DNA of 64,000 nt, taken from the NCBI RefSeq assembly GCF_009184865.1, contig NZ_CP045096.1, forward strand, positions 8,246,001 to 8,310,000, written 5' to 3'. Both the position numbers and the translations under genes were made by a program. Of the stretch, positions 43,652 through 52,180 are shown in pieces (positions within the stretch are counted from its first letter, which is position 1; the number at the start of each line of letters is the position of its first letter). The notes beneath the pieces were generated by a model. That model had not been told where the DNA came from and searched no databases. It saw nothing but the letters and a program-made list of their open reading frames with translations. This DNA comes from Streptomyces phaeolivaceus (lineage in GTDB: Bacteria; Actinomycetota; Actinomycetes; Streptomycetales; Streptomycetaceae).

Positions 43652-44080
43652 TCACGCGTCCTGCACGTAACCGGACGGGGTTTCCGAACGGGGCGCCGCG
43701 CTCAGGTACTTGCCGACCTGTTTGACCAGGGTGCCCATCTCGAAAGCCATCATTCCGACGTCCACCTCCTCCGAGGCGATCGCGGCGAGCCGCGCGCCCC
43801 GGCCCGCGGCGGTGACGAAGAGGAACGCCCGCTCCATCTGGATGACGGTCTGCTGGACCTCGCCGCCCTGGAAGTGGCGGGCCACACCCCGGGCCAGACT
43901 GTGCATGCCCGAGCCGACGGCGGACAGATGCTCCGCGTCGTCGAACCGGATGTCCTTCGACTTGCCGATGAGAAGGCCGTCCCCGGAGAGCACGATGGCG
44001 CAGTGGATCTCGGGTATGCGTTCCACGAGTCCGTCCAGCAGCCAGTCCAGTTGGGGACCGGGTCGTTCCTGCTCTGTCAT
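43652..44080 (-). CDS. cvnB: Roadblock/LC7 protein (CvnB-like), orphan set
   Basis: 142 aa. Roadblock/LC7 fold: LDWLLDGLVERIPEIHCAIVLSGDGLLIG, then GMHSLARGVARHFQGGEVQQTVIQMERAFLFVTAAG. These proteins regulate small GTPases, here the CvnD-like protein encoded 47 nt downstream. ATG 44080 gives the usual family N-terminus with GAGGAA upstream; GTG 44098 would create a 4-nt overlap with the previous small gene. Confidence 0.9.
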   Translation of the reverse strand: MTEQERPGPQLDWLLDGLVERIPEIHCAIVLSGDGLLIGKSKDIRFDDAEHLSAVGSGMHSLARGVARHFQGGEVQQTVIQMERAFLFVTAAGRGARLAAIASEEVDVGMMAFEMGTLVKQVGKYLSAAPRSETPSGYVQDA

Positions 44081-44094
44081 GTCGTGCGTGTTCC

Positions 44095-44364
44095 TCACGG
44101 TTCGGTCGGCGCCGGGGGTGGCACCGGGTCGTCCGGTCCGGCGAGCCGGGCCCGCGTCGAGCCCCGCCGGATCGCCACCATGGCGCGGGCCAGGGTGTCC
44201 GGGCAGAGCGTGTCCTCCGCGTCGTCGTCCGCTCCCGGGGGCTCGGCCACGTCCTCGGGCGGCGCGGCCGGGGCGCTCCGGGGGCGCCGGGGCAGGCCCT
44301 GGGGGCCGCTCCGGGGGAGGGGTGCGGGGCCGCCGGTCTCGGTGCGGGGCGTGTCACCGCTCAT
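44095..44364 (-). CDS. Small Pro-rich hypothetical protein before the roadblock gene
   Basis: 89 aa from ATG 44364. It is rich in Pro, Ala and Asp and probably disordered, apart from one helix (TLCPDTLARAMVAIRRGSTRARL). The end of the gene touches the possible GTG start of the roadblock gene (GTGA overlap), which supports translation. It occupies the place where a conservon normally has its sensor kinase, whose C-terminal tail is also Pro-rich; it may be a remnant or an unrelated partner. No family recognised. Confidence 0.45.
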   Translation of the reverse strand: MSGDTPRTETGGPAPLPRSGPQGLPRRPRSAPAAPPEDVAEPPGADDDAEDTLCPDTLARAMVAIRRGSTRARLAGPDDPVPPPAPTEP

Positions 44365-45127
44365 CCGGGCCACCGAGTCGCATCGCGCGTGGGGCCGATG
44401 CGGGGGAGGGTGCCTGGCATCTGATTCCTCGTACGACAGTGAACATCCGTTGGCGGTGGGGACACGGTGAGCGTCCGGCGTCCCCTGTGCTCCGGCTCGA
44501 CACACCGTCGGCGAATGTCAGCGGGCCGACGGAACGCTATCAGGACCCGAGGCCCGCCGTCAGCACCCGCCCGATCCCAACTTGGCACCGCGCCACAGCA
44601 ATTGGCGGGGCTCCGGGGACGGTCCGCGCCGGTGGGGGACGATGTGACGGAGCGGAACATTACGGAGGGTCACGGAAAGCTGACTTGTCGACACGGCAGC
44701 CCCTCGGGAAGGGCACGGTCCGGCCACATCCGGCTCCCGGAGGTATGGCCGGAAATCTATGGCAGCCTGCTCAAACCTGCGCGCGGGGCGCGGCAGTTTG
44801 GTATTTGGCGGTGCACAGCGGGGAGGGAAGGGGGTTCGCGCCAGGGGTGCCTGGTGGTCCGGTCGGGCGCTGCCCGTTTCCGGGGCGAGGGAGTCGTACA
44901 AGTTCGACTCGGAAAGTATCAGAATGTGGATATCGTCATACTCGTATCCCACATTCACGCTCAAGTTTCAACCGCCTATGTTTCGGCCAAACCCCTTAAA
45001 CGATCTTGGCGTAAGAGGTTGATTTGTAGACCATGTTGAGCGTCGGTCAGACTCCCAACCAGAACACGACCGACGCACAGCCACCGCGTCTCCCCCGGGC
45101 GCGGGATAACGCCTAGAAGGGCTTGGC
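44365..45127. other. 763-bp intergenic region with inverted repeats
   Basis: No open frame here looks like a real gene. The stretch near 44890-45030 is AT-richer. GAGTCG/CGACTC arms (44891-44896, 44905-44910) and AATGTGGATA/TATCCCACATT arms (44923-44932, 44945-44955, one bulge) are possible operators for the acyl-CoA dehydrogenase gene. Confidence 0.4.
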
Positions 45128-46375
45128 GTGGAACACGTCTTCACAACCCAGGATCATGAGGATCTGCGGCAGCGCGTACGCGAGTTCGCCGAGCGAGTGG
45201 TGCGGCCTCTGATACCCGAGATGGAGGCCTCCCGTACGGCTTTGGTGGGGCTCTCCCGGCTGATCGCCAGGCAGGGCTGGATCGGCGCCACGATCGACCC
45301 GGCCTACGGCGGCATGGGCGCGGGCCATCTGGCCAAGACCGTCATCATCGAGGAACTGTCCAGGGTGAGCGGCGCGATGGGGGCCATGGTGCAGGCCTCC
45401 CAACTCGGCGTCGCCAAGATCGTCCACTTCGGCGACGACAGCCAGAAGAACCAGTGGCTGCCGAGGATCGCCGCGGGAGAGGTGCTGCCGACGATCGCTG
45501 TCACCGAGCCGGGGTCGGGGGGCCACGTGGCCGGCATGGAGAGCAGCGCGGTACGGGACGGCGACGACTACATCCTCAACGGCCGCAAGGTCTTCGTCGG
45601 CAACAGCCATGTGGGCGATGTGCACGGTGTCGTGGTCCGCACCGGGCCCGGTTCCAAGGGCATGACGGCCTTCCTCGTCGAGTCCGACCGCCCCGGGTTC
45701 TCCCTCGCCGAACAGGTGCCCTCCATGGGCCTGCACGGCTTCAGCTTCGGCGAACTCATCTTCGACGACTGCCGGGTCCCGGCCGCCAACCGCCTCGGCG
45801 AGGAGGGCGAGGGGCTGGCCATCGCCTACTCCTCGTCGGTGCTCTACGGCCGCCTCAACCTCACCGCGGTGTCCCTGGGCATCCACCAGGCGGTGTTCGA
45901 GGAGACCGCCCGGTACTGCGGCGAGACCCAGCGCTACGGACGGCCGCTCGGGCATCTGCCCAACATCAAGATCGAGCTGGGCCGGATGCTGCAACGCCTC
46001 ACCCTCGCCCGGCAGAGCGCCTATCTCGCCGCCCATCTGCTGGACCAGGGGCGGCCCTGCGACGTCGAGCTGATGTCCGCGAAGCTCTTCAACGTCGAGT
46101 CGTCCATCGAGTCGGCCCAGGCGTCCGTCAAGATGCACGCGGCCTGCGGCCTGTTCACCGACCGCCCGGTCGAGCGCTATCTGCGCGACGCCTTCCACAT
46201 CTACGCCCCCGCCGGCACCTCGGACATCCAGGGCCTCAGGCTGGGCGAGTTCGCACTCGGCGAGAACAAGGGCCAGTGGTCCGAACGCCTCGCCGACCTG
46301 GTCCGCACCCCGCAGGTCGAGCAGCGGGAGCAGGAACCCGAGCCGGAGCCCATCCCGGTCGGGGAACTGGTCTAG
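45128..46375 (+). CDS. Acyl-CoA dehydrogenase family protein
   Basis: 415 aa, usual length. Family marks: GGMGAGHLAKTVIIEELS, the FAD/substrate motif IAVTEPGSGGH (about 118-128), YILNGRKVFVGNS and YCGETQRYGRPLG. These enzymes oxidise acyl thioesters to enoyl thioesters with FAD. In medium-chain type enzymes the catalytic base is the Glu of the IYEGTSEI motif; here the motif reads IYAPAGTSDIQG, so that Glu is absent. Another residue may serve, or the protein has a different flavin reaction (such enzymes also occur in secondary metabolism). GTG 45128 has AAGGG upstream. A hairpin follows. Confidence 0.85.
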   Translation: MEHVFTTQDHEDLRQRVREFAERVVRPLIPEMEASRTALVGLSRLIARQGWIGATIDPAYGGMGAGHLAKTVIIEELSRVSGAMGAMVQASQLGVAKIVHFGDDSQKNQWLPRIAAGEVLPTIAVTEPGSGGHVAGMESSAVRDGDDYILNGRKVFVGNSHVGDVHGVVVRTGPGSKGMTAFLVESDRPGFSLAEQVPSMGLHGFSFGELIFDDCRVPAANRLGEEGEGLAIAYSSSVLYGRLNLTAVSLGIHQAVFEETARYCGETQRYGRPLGHLPNIKIELGRMLQRLTLARQSAYLAAHLLDQGRPCDVELMSAKLFNVESSIESAQASVKMHAACGLFTDRPVERYLRDAFHIYAPAGTSDIQGLRLGEFALGENKGQWSERLADLVRTPQVEQREQEPEPEPIPVGELV

Positions 46376-46393
46376 GCGCCGTCGGCGGAGCGT

Positions 46394-46419
46394 CGCCGGG
46401 GCTTGGAGGAGCCCCGGCG
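46394..46419. terminator. Bidirectional terminator hairpin
   Basis: Perfect 10-bp arms CGCCGGGGCT / AGCCCCGGCG with a TGGAGG loop, between the convergent acyl-CoA dehydrogenase and GAF genes. Confidence 0.75.
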
Positions 46420-46440
46420 GACCGGCGGCGCCCGGTCCGC

Positions 46441-47025
46441 TCAGCGGCCGGAGGCGATGGCGTGGATCTGGTCGGACATCTCCTGCGCCATGTGCTTGAT
46501 GATCTCCAGCCGCTGCCGCCCCCAGGTACGGGAGTCGGTGTCCACGACACAGATCGTGCCCAGATTGATCCCGGCCAGCGTGTCCACCAGCGGCGCGCCC
46601 ATGTAGGAGCGGATACCGATCTCGTCCACGACCGGGTTGCCCGCGAACCGCGGGTAGTCGCAGACGTCGTCGAGCACCAGCGCCGCGGTCCGCTTGACGG
46701 TGTGCGGGCAGAAGCCGTGGTCGAGCCGCATCTCCCGGCTCATCGAGGACTCGGCCAGCTGCCCCGTCGAGATGTTCACCGGCCCGGCGTCCGGGGTGTA
46801 GAGCCCGGCGAAGAACTGCCGCCTGTCGTCCACGAAGTTGACCATCGCGTACGGCGCGTCCAGCTCCAGCGCCAGCCGGCGCGCGAACGCGTCGAACTCG
46901 GGCCGGGGGATGTCGGCGAGCCCCAACTGAGCCAGCCTCGCGCCGCGTTGCGGGCCGACCGGATCCTCGGGGGTGAGGAGCAGACGGTCGAGCGGTGGCT
47001 CGTAGGAGGAATAGGGGCTGTTCAT
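46441..47025 (-). CDS. GAF-domain protein
   Basis: 194 aa, essentially one GAF domain (about 40-190): YAMVNFVDDRRQFFAGLY, FCPHTVKRTAALVLDDVCDYPRF, GIRSYMGAPLVDTLAGINLGTICVVDT. GAF domains bind small ligands or tetrapyrroles; no Cys/His haem ligand stands out beyond FCPHTV. It lies 37 nt after the CvnD-like gene of a complete conservon and is probably the last gene of that operon, so it may be an extra sensor for the GTPase system. Confidence 0.88.
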   Translation of the reverse strand: MNSPYSSYEPPLDRLLLTPEDPVGPQRGARLAQLGLADIPRPEFDAFARRLALELDAPYAMVNFVDDRRQFFAGLYTPDAGPVNISTGQLAESSMSREMRLDHGFCPHTVKRTAALVLDDVCDYPRFAGNPVVDEIGIRSYMGAPLVDTLAGINLGTICVVDTDSRTWGRQRLEIIKHMAQEMSDQIHAIASGR

Positions 47026-47062
47026 CGGAACTCCGTTCCAGTTCGGCCGGGTTGAGTAGGGA

Positions 47063-47665
47063 TCAACGGAGCACGGGCGGCTGGTGCGTCGCCACGCCGG
47101 GTGTCATGTCGAGCAGATGCCGCACGAGTTCGACGAGCACGCCCGTACCGGAGCTGCAGTGCCGGGCGTCGCAGAACACGATCGGCGCGTGGGACTTCAG
47201 GCCGATCGCGTCCCGTACCTCCTCGACGGAGTACTGGTACGCGCCGTCGAACTCGTTCACGCCCACCACGAACGGGATGCCGCGCACCTCGAAGAAGTCC
47301 ACCGCGGGGAAGCACGCGTCGAGCCGCCGGGTGTCGGCGAGCACCACCGCGCCCAGCGCCCCGTCGGACAACTCGTCCCACATGAACCAGAATCGTTCCT
47401 GCCCGGGGGTGCCGAACAGATACAGCACATGGTCCGAGCCGAGGGTGATCCGGCCGAAGTCCAGGGCCACGGTGGTGGTGGACTTCTCCTCGATCCCGGC
47501 GAGGCTGTCCGTACCGGCGCTGGCCGTGGTGATGACCTCCTCGGTACTCAGCGGCGCGATCTCGCTGACCGCTCCGACGAAGGTCGTCTTGCCCACCCCG
47601 AACCCTCCCGCCACCAGGATCTTCAGGGCGGTCGGGAAGGGGTCAGAGCCGTGCGCGTAGGCCAT
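47063..47665 (-). CDS. cvnD: Conservon small GTPase CvnD
   Basis: 200 aa. P-loop VAGGFGVGKTTFVGAVSE, LDFGRITLGSDHVLYLFGTPGQERFWFMWDEL and VGVNEFDGA are as in other CvnD proteins. ATG 47665 overlaps the DUF742 gene by 23 nt, the usual conservon coupling. Its partners are the roadblock and DUF742 proteins and the membrane kinase encoded upstream; together they are thought to form a G-protein-coupled-like switch at the membrane. Confidence 0.93.
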   Translation of the reverse strand: MAYAHGSDPFPTALKILVAGGFGVGKTTFVGAVSEIAPLSTEEVITTASAGTDSLAGIEEKSTTTVALDFGRITLGSDHVLYLFGTPGQERFWFMWDELSDGALGAVVLADTRRLDACFPAVDFFEVRGIPFVVGVNEFDGAYQYSVEEVRDAIGLKSHAPIVFCDARHCSSGTGVLVELVRHLLDMTPGVATHQPPVLR

Positions 47666-48011
47666 CGAGCACCGCCTCCAAAACTTCTCGGTTGGCGGCG
47701 GAGGCCGCCTCCACGGCACGGGGCGCCCGTGCGGTGAGCGCCTCGTGCTGCACTAGGTCGGACAACAGGACTTTGGTGACGGCGATCGGGAGGTTCATCC
47801 GCGCGGACACCTCGACCACCGGCACCGGCCTGACACACAGGCCGAGCACCAGGTCGTGGTCCGGGCCGAGGTCGCCGATCGGCCGGACGCCGGTGGCCAT
47901 CACCAGGGTGAGCAGATCGAACGACGTCGAGGGCCGAGTGCGCCCGTTGCTGACGGTGAACGGCCGGACTAAGCGTCCGGCCTCCTCGTCCAGGAACAGC
48001 TCGTCCGTCAT
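47643..48011 (-). CDS. cvnC: DUF742 protein CvnC
   Basis: 122 aa. DUF742 winged-helix fold: RLVRPFTVSNGRT, FDLLTLVMATG, VSARMNLPIAVTKVLLSDLVQHEAL and the terminal EVLEAVLDGLRARL, which overlaps the GTPase start by 23 nt. Codon 14 is TTA (47970-47972), so this protein may be limited by bldA. It is the third gene of a complete conservon. Confidence 0.93.
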   Translation of the reverse strand: MTDELFLDEEAGRLVRPFTVSNGRTRPSTSFDLLTLVMATGVRPIGDLGPDHDLVLGLCVRPVPVVEVSARMNLPIAVTKVLLSDLVQHEALTARAPRAVEAASAANREVLEAVLDGLRARL

Positions 48012-48018
48012 CGCGTCG

Positions 48019-48453
48019 TCACATCCCCGCGCTGGACGGCGCGTTGGGGCGGCGGGCCGGTGTGGCGAGGAACGGCTGCACGGCCCGGATGAGCATGCCC
48101 ATCTCGTAGCCGAGCGTCTCGGTGTGGGTCGTCGCGTCCGCGGTGACCGCCAGCACGGCGCCATGGCCCGCGGAGGCCACGATGAGGATGCCGTTGTGGA
48201 GTTCCACGATGACCTGGCGGACGGTGCCGCCGTTGCCCAGCACCCTGTCGTGGCCGAAGGACCGGCCCAGGGAGTTGAGCCCGGAGGATATCGCCGCCAG
48301 CCGGTCGGCGTCGTCGGCGCTCAGATCCACATGTGCCTTGCTCAAGCCGTCGGACGAGAGCAACAGGACCTGGCGGGTACCGGGTACGGTCTTCTTGAGG
48401 TTCTCCAGCAGCCAGTCGATGTTCTGTCCGGTGGGGTGGCTATCGCTCACCAT
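48019..48453 (-). CDS. cvnB: Roadblock/LC7 protein CvnB
   Basis: 144 aa. NIDWLLENLKKTVPGTRQVLLLSSDGL, ADRLAAISSGLNSLGRSFG and VRQVIVELHNGILIVASAGHGAVLAV mark the roadblock/LC7 fold. It overlaps the sensor kinase gene by 14 nt and lies 7 nt before the DUF742 gene. It should regulate the GTPase of the same operon. Confidence 0.93.
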   Translation of the reverse strand: MVSDSHPTGQNIDWLLENLKKTVPGTRQVLLLSSDGLSKAHVDLSADDADRLAAISSGLNSLGRSFGHDRVLGNGGTVRQVIVELHNGILIVASAGHGAVLAVTADATTHTETLGYEMGMLIRAVQPFLATPARRPNAPSSAGM

Positions 48454-50257
48454 GGTGGGGTTCTTCTCCTTGCGGTCGGTGCGTGGCCCAGCGCGGGTCG
48501 TCGACGGGGATCGCGTCGGAGGTCGCGCCGGCGAGACCGAAGCCTCGATTGATTCCGGCCAGGAGGCCGGGGCTGAAGTTCAGTTCCTGCTCATGGGCCT
48601 CGGGGCGCGGGGCGGGTGCCTGCCGCAGCTCGGGGGCCAGGTGTTCCATCGCGCGGCGCTTCGGCAGCGTGGGCCTGGCGGGCCCACCGGACCCACCCGA
48701 CCCGTGCGGGGCGGCCGTCGGACGCTCGTAGCCCGAGGGCCGGTACTCGGACCGTACGTCGGAGACGGGCCGCGCCCGCTCGTGCCGGGCGGCCGACGGG
48801 GGCGGCACCGGGGCGGCCGACCGCTGCGGCAGTCCCGCCGGGGAACCGGACGGCGGACCGGCGTGGGACGGGACGGACGGCCGGGGACCCGGGTGCGCGG
48901 GCGGCGACGGTACGGCGGCCGGGGGAGCCGCGTGGGACGGGCCCTGCCAGGAGGGCGCGGGGGCCTGCGCCTGCTGGGGCGGGGCCGGCCGTACCTGGAC
49001 CGGCGCCTGTACGGGGCCCTGCCCCTCCTCCTCGCCCAGCAGCCCCTGCGGGAGCACCAGGATCGCCTGGACACCGCCGTAGATGTTGCCCTGGAGCTGG
49101 ACCGCGATGCCGTGCCTGCGGGCCAGGGAGGAGACCACGAACAGACCGATCCGGCCGTCGGCGAGGAGCTTGGCGACGTCGATGCGGGCCGGGTCGGCGA
49201 GCAGGGTGTTGATCCGGGCCTGGTCCTCCTGGGGGATGCCCAGGCCGCGGTCCTCGACCTCGATGGCGATGCCGGCGGTCACCCGGCGGGAGCGCAGCAG
49301 GATCTGGGTGTCCGGGTGGGAGAACATGGTGGCGTTCTCGACCAGTTCGGCCAGCAGGTGGATGACGTCGGCGACCGCGTGGCCGCGCAGTGTGCCCTCG
49401 ATGGGCGGCACCAGCTTGACGCGGGAGTACTGCTCGACCTCGGCGATGGAGGACCGCAGCACCTCGGTCAGCGTCACGGGGTTGGTCCACTGGCGACGGG
49501 AGACCGCGCCGCCCAGCACCGCGAGGTTCTCGGCGTGCCGGCGTATTCGGGTGGCCAGGTGGTCGATGCCGAAGATGCGCCGGAGCAGGTCCGGGTCCTC
49601 GACCTGGTTCTCCAGATCGTCCAGTTCACGGATGGTGCGGTGGACGAGCGACTGCAGCCGGCGGGCCAGGTTGACGAAGACCTCGACCTTGTCGCTGTTG
49701 TCGTCCGAGGCGGACTGGAAGTAGCTCGCCGCCCAGACGAGCGCCTCCCGGGCCCGGTGCTGGGCCTCGGTGACGTCGTACTCCAGCTTCTGGTACGGGT
49801 CCTCGCCGCGCGACGCCTGGTACGCGAAGCCGCGGGAGAGCAGCTGCTCGCCGCGCTTGAGGCGGGTCAGGTCCTCGTCGAGCGCCCAGTTGCCGGTGGT
49901 GATGGCCTGCCGCAGCGACTCGGCGCGCTTCGCGTCGGACCTGGCGCGCTTCCTGGCCGCCGCCACGGCCACGGCCAGACAGCCGCAGCCGAGGACCGCG
50001 CCACCCGCCAGCACACCCCAGGTGGCGGCGTCGGCGGTGCCCTCCTGCAGCCGCAGGACGGTGCCCGTGACGGCGGTGGATATTCCGGCCATGACCGCGG
50101 CGGGCAGCACGGCGAGCCGCGTCAACCGGGGCTGGGGCGAGGACGAGTGCGCGGAATCCGATGCCCCGGTCTTTCCGTGCCGGTGACGGGACGGGGGAGT
50201 CGTCGTCTCCGGACGACCGTGTTCCGGGGTCGTCGCGAAGGGTGGGGGTTCAGGCAT
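48440..50257 (-). CDS. cvnA: Conservon sensor histidine kinase-like protein CvnA
   Basis: 605 aa. Two hydrophobic helices (about 47-67 and 79-101) anchor it to the membrane with very little outside. A helical region of about 200 residues and a GHKL ATPase domain follow: LLAELVENATMFSHPDTQIL (N box), IAIEVEDRGLGIP (G1) and GRIGLFVVSSLARRHG (G2). The last 200 residues are Pro/Ser/Gly-rich and disordered. CvnA proteins resemble kinases but often signal through the partner GTPase. The gene heads the operon cvnA-B-C-D-GAF. ATG 50257 has GAGAGGA upstream. Confidence 0.92.
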   Translation of the reverse strand: MPEPPPFATTPEHGRPETTTPPSRHRHGKTGASDSAHSSSPQPRLTRLAVLPAAVMAGISTAVTGTVLRLQEGTADAATWGVLAGGAVLGCGCLAVAVAAARKRARSDAKRAESLRQAITTGNWALDEDLTRLKRGEQLLSRGFAYQASRGEDPYQKLEYDVTEAQHRAREALVWAASYFQSASDDNSDKVEVFVNLARRLQSLVHRTIRELDDLENQVEDPDLLRRIFGIDHLATRIRRHAENLAVLGGAVSRRQWTNPVTLTEVLRSSIAEVEQYSRVKLVPPIEGTLRGHAVADVIHLLAELVENATMFSHPDTQILLRSRRVTAGIAIEVEDRGLGIPQEDQARINTLLADPARIDVAKLLADGRIGLFVVSSLARRHGIAVQLQGNIYGGVQAILVLPQGLLGEEEGQGPVQAPVQVRPAPPQQAQAPAPSWQGPSHAAPPAAVPSPPAHPGPRPSVPSHAGPPSGSPAGLPQRSAAPVPPPSAARHERARPVSDVRSEYRPSGYERPTAAPHGSGGSGGPARPTLPKRRAMEHLAPELRQAPAPRPEAHEQELNFSPGLLAGINRGFGLAGATSDAIPVDDPRWATHRPQGEEPHHGER

Positions 50258-50768
50258 CGGAGTCCTCTCGATCAGCCAGTACGCGACAGAGTAGCGAAGA
50301 ACGTCAACTATCTGACCAGCGGTCCTGGATGCTCAGGGGAGGTCTGTCACCTGAGGTGCCGTCAGCGGCGGCAAGGGTCCGCGACGCCTTTTTACCCTCT
50401 CTTCACGAGCCGTGCGGAAACAGTTCTTCACACCCCGGCCGCGGTGCCGCGCCATCTGTGAAAGAGGGAGCGCCGGGCGGCGGGTCACCTGCGGGTTCGG
50501 TCGCGCCGAGGGTCCGTTCCCGGTCGGGTGGTGTGTAAGGATCACGCCAATCCGTGGCGTTGTTGCCTCGTGTCAACTCCGGATGTGGCATGTGAAGTCG
50601 GGTGCGCGGTACGGCCGATCGCACATACCGTGCACGGCGTACTCCGGGAAAATTCACACCGGGGGTGCCCGAAAGTGCCCCGGGTCGACGGAGCGTCATG
50701 CTTTGACTAAGCTTTGGACTTCAACCGATGGGACGGGAGCGCCGATATGAGAGCCTGTTCGCCGGATG
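50258..50768. other. 511-bp intergenic region, no gene seen
   Basis: Located between the starts of the first conservon and the end of the AraC gene on the same strand. It probably carries the conservon promoter. No convincing gene, repeat or promoter pair is visible. Confidence 0.4.
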
Positions 50769-51725
50769 TCAGCGCGTGCTGTGCCGCATCTCCCGGGGGC
50801 TGACGCCGTAGCGTCGCCGGAAGGCCGTGCTGAGGGCGCTCGCGGAGGAGAAACCGGCGGAGTAGGCGAGATCCGTGATCGTCATGTGCTCGCACTCCGC
50901 GCACAGTAAGCGGTCCCGGACCAGCCGCAGCCGCTCCTCGCGGATCAGCTCACGGGGTGTCGTACCCGCCTGCTGCAGGGCCAGTTGGATCTGCCGCAGC
51001 GACCAGCCGAGGGCCCGCGCCACCGCCGTACCCGTGAGGTTCGGATCGGCCACGTGGTCGCGCACATAGCGGCGGACCATCGCCTCCACCTCCCCCAACT
51101 GCCCGGGGGCGTCCGGGCGGTCGTCGCCGGCGGTGAGCATGCACACCAGCTCCACGACCCGGTCGGAGACCGCGTTGAACTCCGGGTCGGTGAGGTGCTC
51201 CCGCTCCTCGTGCAGCCCGGTCAGCATCGAGCCGACGATCCGGCCGAGGCCCGCGGTGAGGTCCAGGCCGCTGGCCACCGGTGACCTGCTGTTGAGTCGG
51301 CCGTCCACCTCGCGGGCCGGGATGGTGAAGATGAACGCGTCGATGGCGTCGCTCTGCAGGCACTGGAAGGGCGAGGCGAAGGTGACCAGCGCGGCCGTGC
51401 CCGGGGTCAGCCGGGCCTCCCCGCCGTCCTGCCGCAGCACGATCTCCCCGCTCATCGGCAGCAGCAGCCGGTAGTCCTCGTCCGGGTCCTGGCGCACCTG
51501 ACGCATCGTGCGGGTGTACTCGATCTCGTCGGACCGGTACTTCACCAATTGATAGGTGTCGGTGCGCTGCCGGACGGTCGTGCCGCGGAAGTTCTCCGAC
51601 TGGGCGTACTTGAAGCCCATCCGGGACTGGTAGGAGCCGATCTGCTCGGTCCAGAAGTCGGCCCGCTCGCGCGGGGCCAGCTCCTCGGTGGTCAGCGCCT
51701 CGACGCTGTAACTTCCCGCGGGCAA
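50769..51725 (-). CDS. AraC-family regulator (AraC-binding-like N-terminus)
   Basis: 318 aa from TTG 51725, which is supported by GAGGAGGAG five nt upstream; the longer open frame is not. The N-terminal 200 residues have the cupin-like sensor (LLLPMSGEIVLRQDGGEARLTPG). The C-terminal double helix-turn-helix reads LTGTAVARALGWSLRQIQLALQQAGTTPRELI and ITDLAYSAGFSSASALSTAFRRRYGVSPREMR. Codon 273, inside the DNA-binding domain, is TTA (50907-50909), so full-length protein may require the bldA tRNA. It lies between two conservons and may link them to development. Confidence 0.9.
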   Translation of the reverse strand: MPAGSYSVEALTTEELAPRERADFWTEQIGSYQSRMGFKYAQSENFRGTTVRQRTDTYQLVKYRSDEIEYTRTMRQVRQDPDEDYRLLLPMSGEIVLRQDGGEARLTPGTAALVTFASPFQCLQSDAIDAFIFTIPAREVDGRLNSRSPVASGLDLTAGLGRIVGSMLTGLHEEREHLTDPEFNAVSDRVVELVCMLTAGDDRPDAPGQLGEVEAMVRRYVRDHVADPNLTGTAVARALGWSLRQIQLALQQAGTTPRELIREERLRLVRDRLLCAECEHMTITDLAYSAGFSSASALSTAFRRRYGVSPREMRHSTR

Positions 51726-52001
51726 CGCTGCTCCTCCTCTGTCCGGCCCCCGACGACGTCCTTGTGGTCTCTTACGGTCCCCGTCGGAGAAATCTTCAAC
51801 TTCAGCTTGATCAAAGATAGTTATCGCCCGGTCGAACCCGGAGGGCACCCTAGCGTGGCAAGCGGTTGCCCCGCCGCCGCGCCCACATGGCCGAATATGC
51901 CGGAGGAATCGCCCCGCTTGACTCACGCCCCTTGCGCCACTCATGCGCTCTGTGACAACTTCCCTGCGCGTCACGGAAAGTGCCCGAGCGGTCGCGCCGC
52001 T

Positions 52002-52097
52002 AGGGTCTGTCGTTCGGATCACGCCGTTTCCGGGCGGCAGTGCCTCATGACTGCCGGCAAGCCCCGCGGCCCGGGCGGGATCCGAACGACAGACCCT
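52002..52097. mobile_element. MITE-like element, copy B
   Basis: Perfect 19-bp terminal inverted repeats (AGGGTCTGTCGTTCGGATC at 52002-52020 and its complement at 52079-52097) bound a 96-bp element with an internal GGCAGT/ACTGCC hairpin and no coding capacity. The rest of 51726-52180 shows no gene. Confidence 0.8.
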
Positions 52098-52180
52098 GGG
52101 CGTCGGGCGCTCCGTCAACTCCCTCGGGCGGGCCGGTCCGGTGGCGCACGGGGACTTGAGGACGTAAGGATTCGTACTTC

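Noticed and set aside
44467..45039. 190-codon plus-strand open frame in the gap before the acyl-CoA dehydrogenase
   Set aside because: No ribosome site, no family match, Arg/Ser-rich translation, and it spans the AT-rich dyad region.
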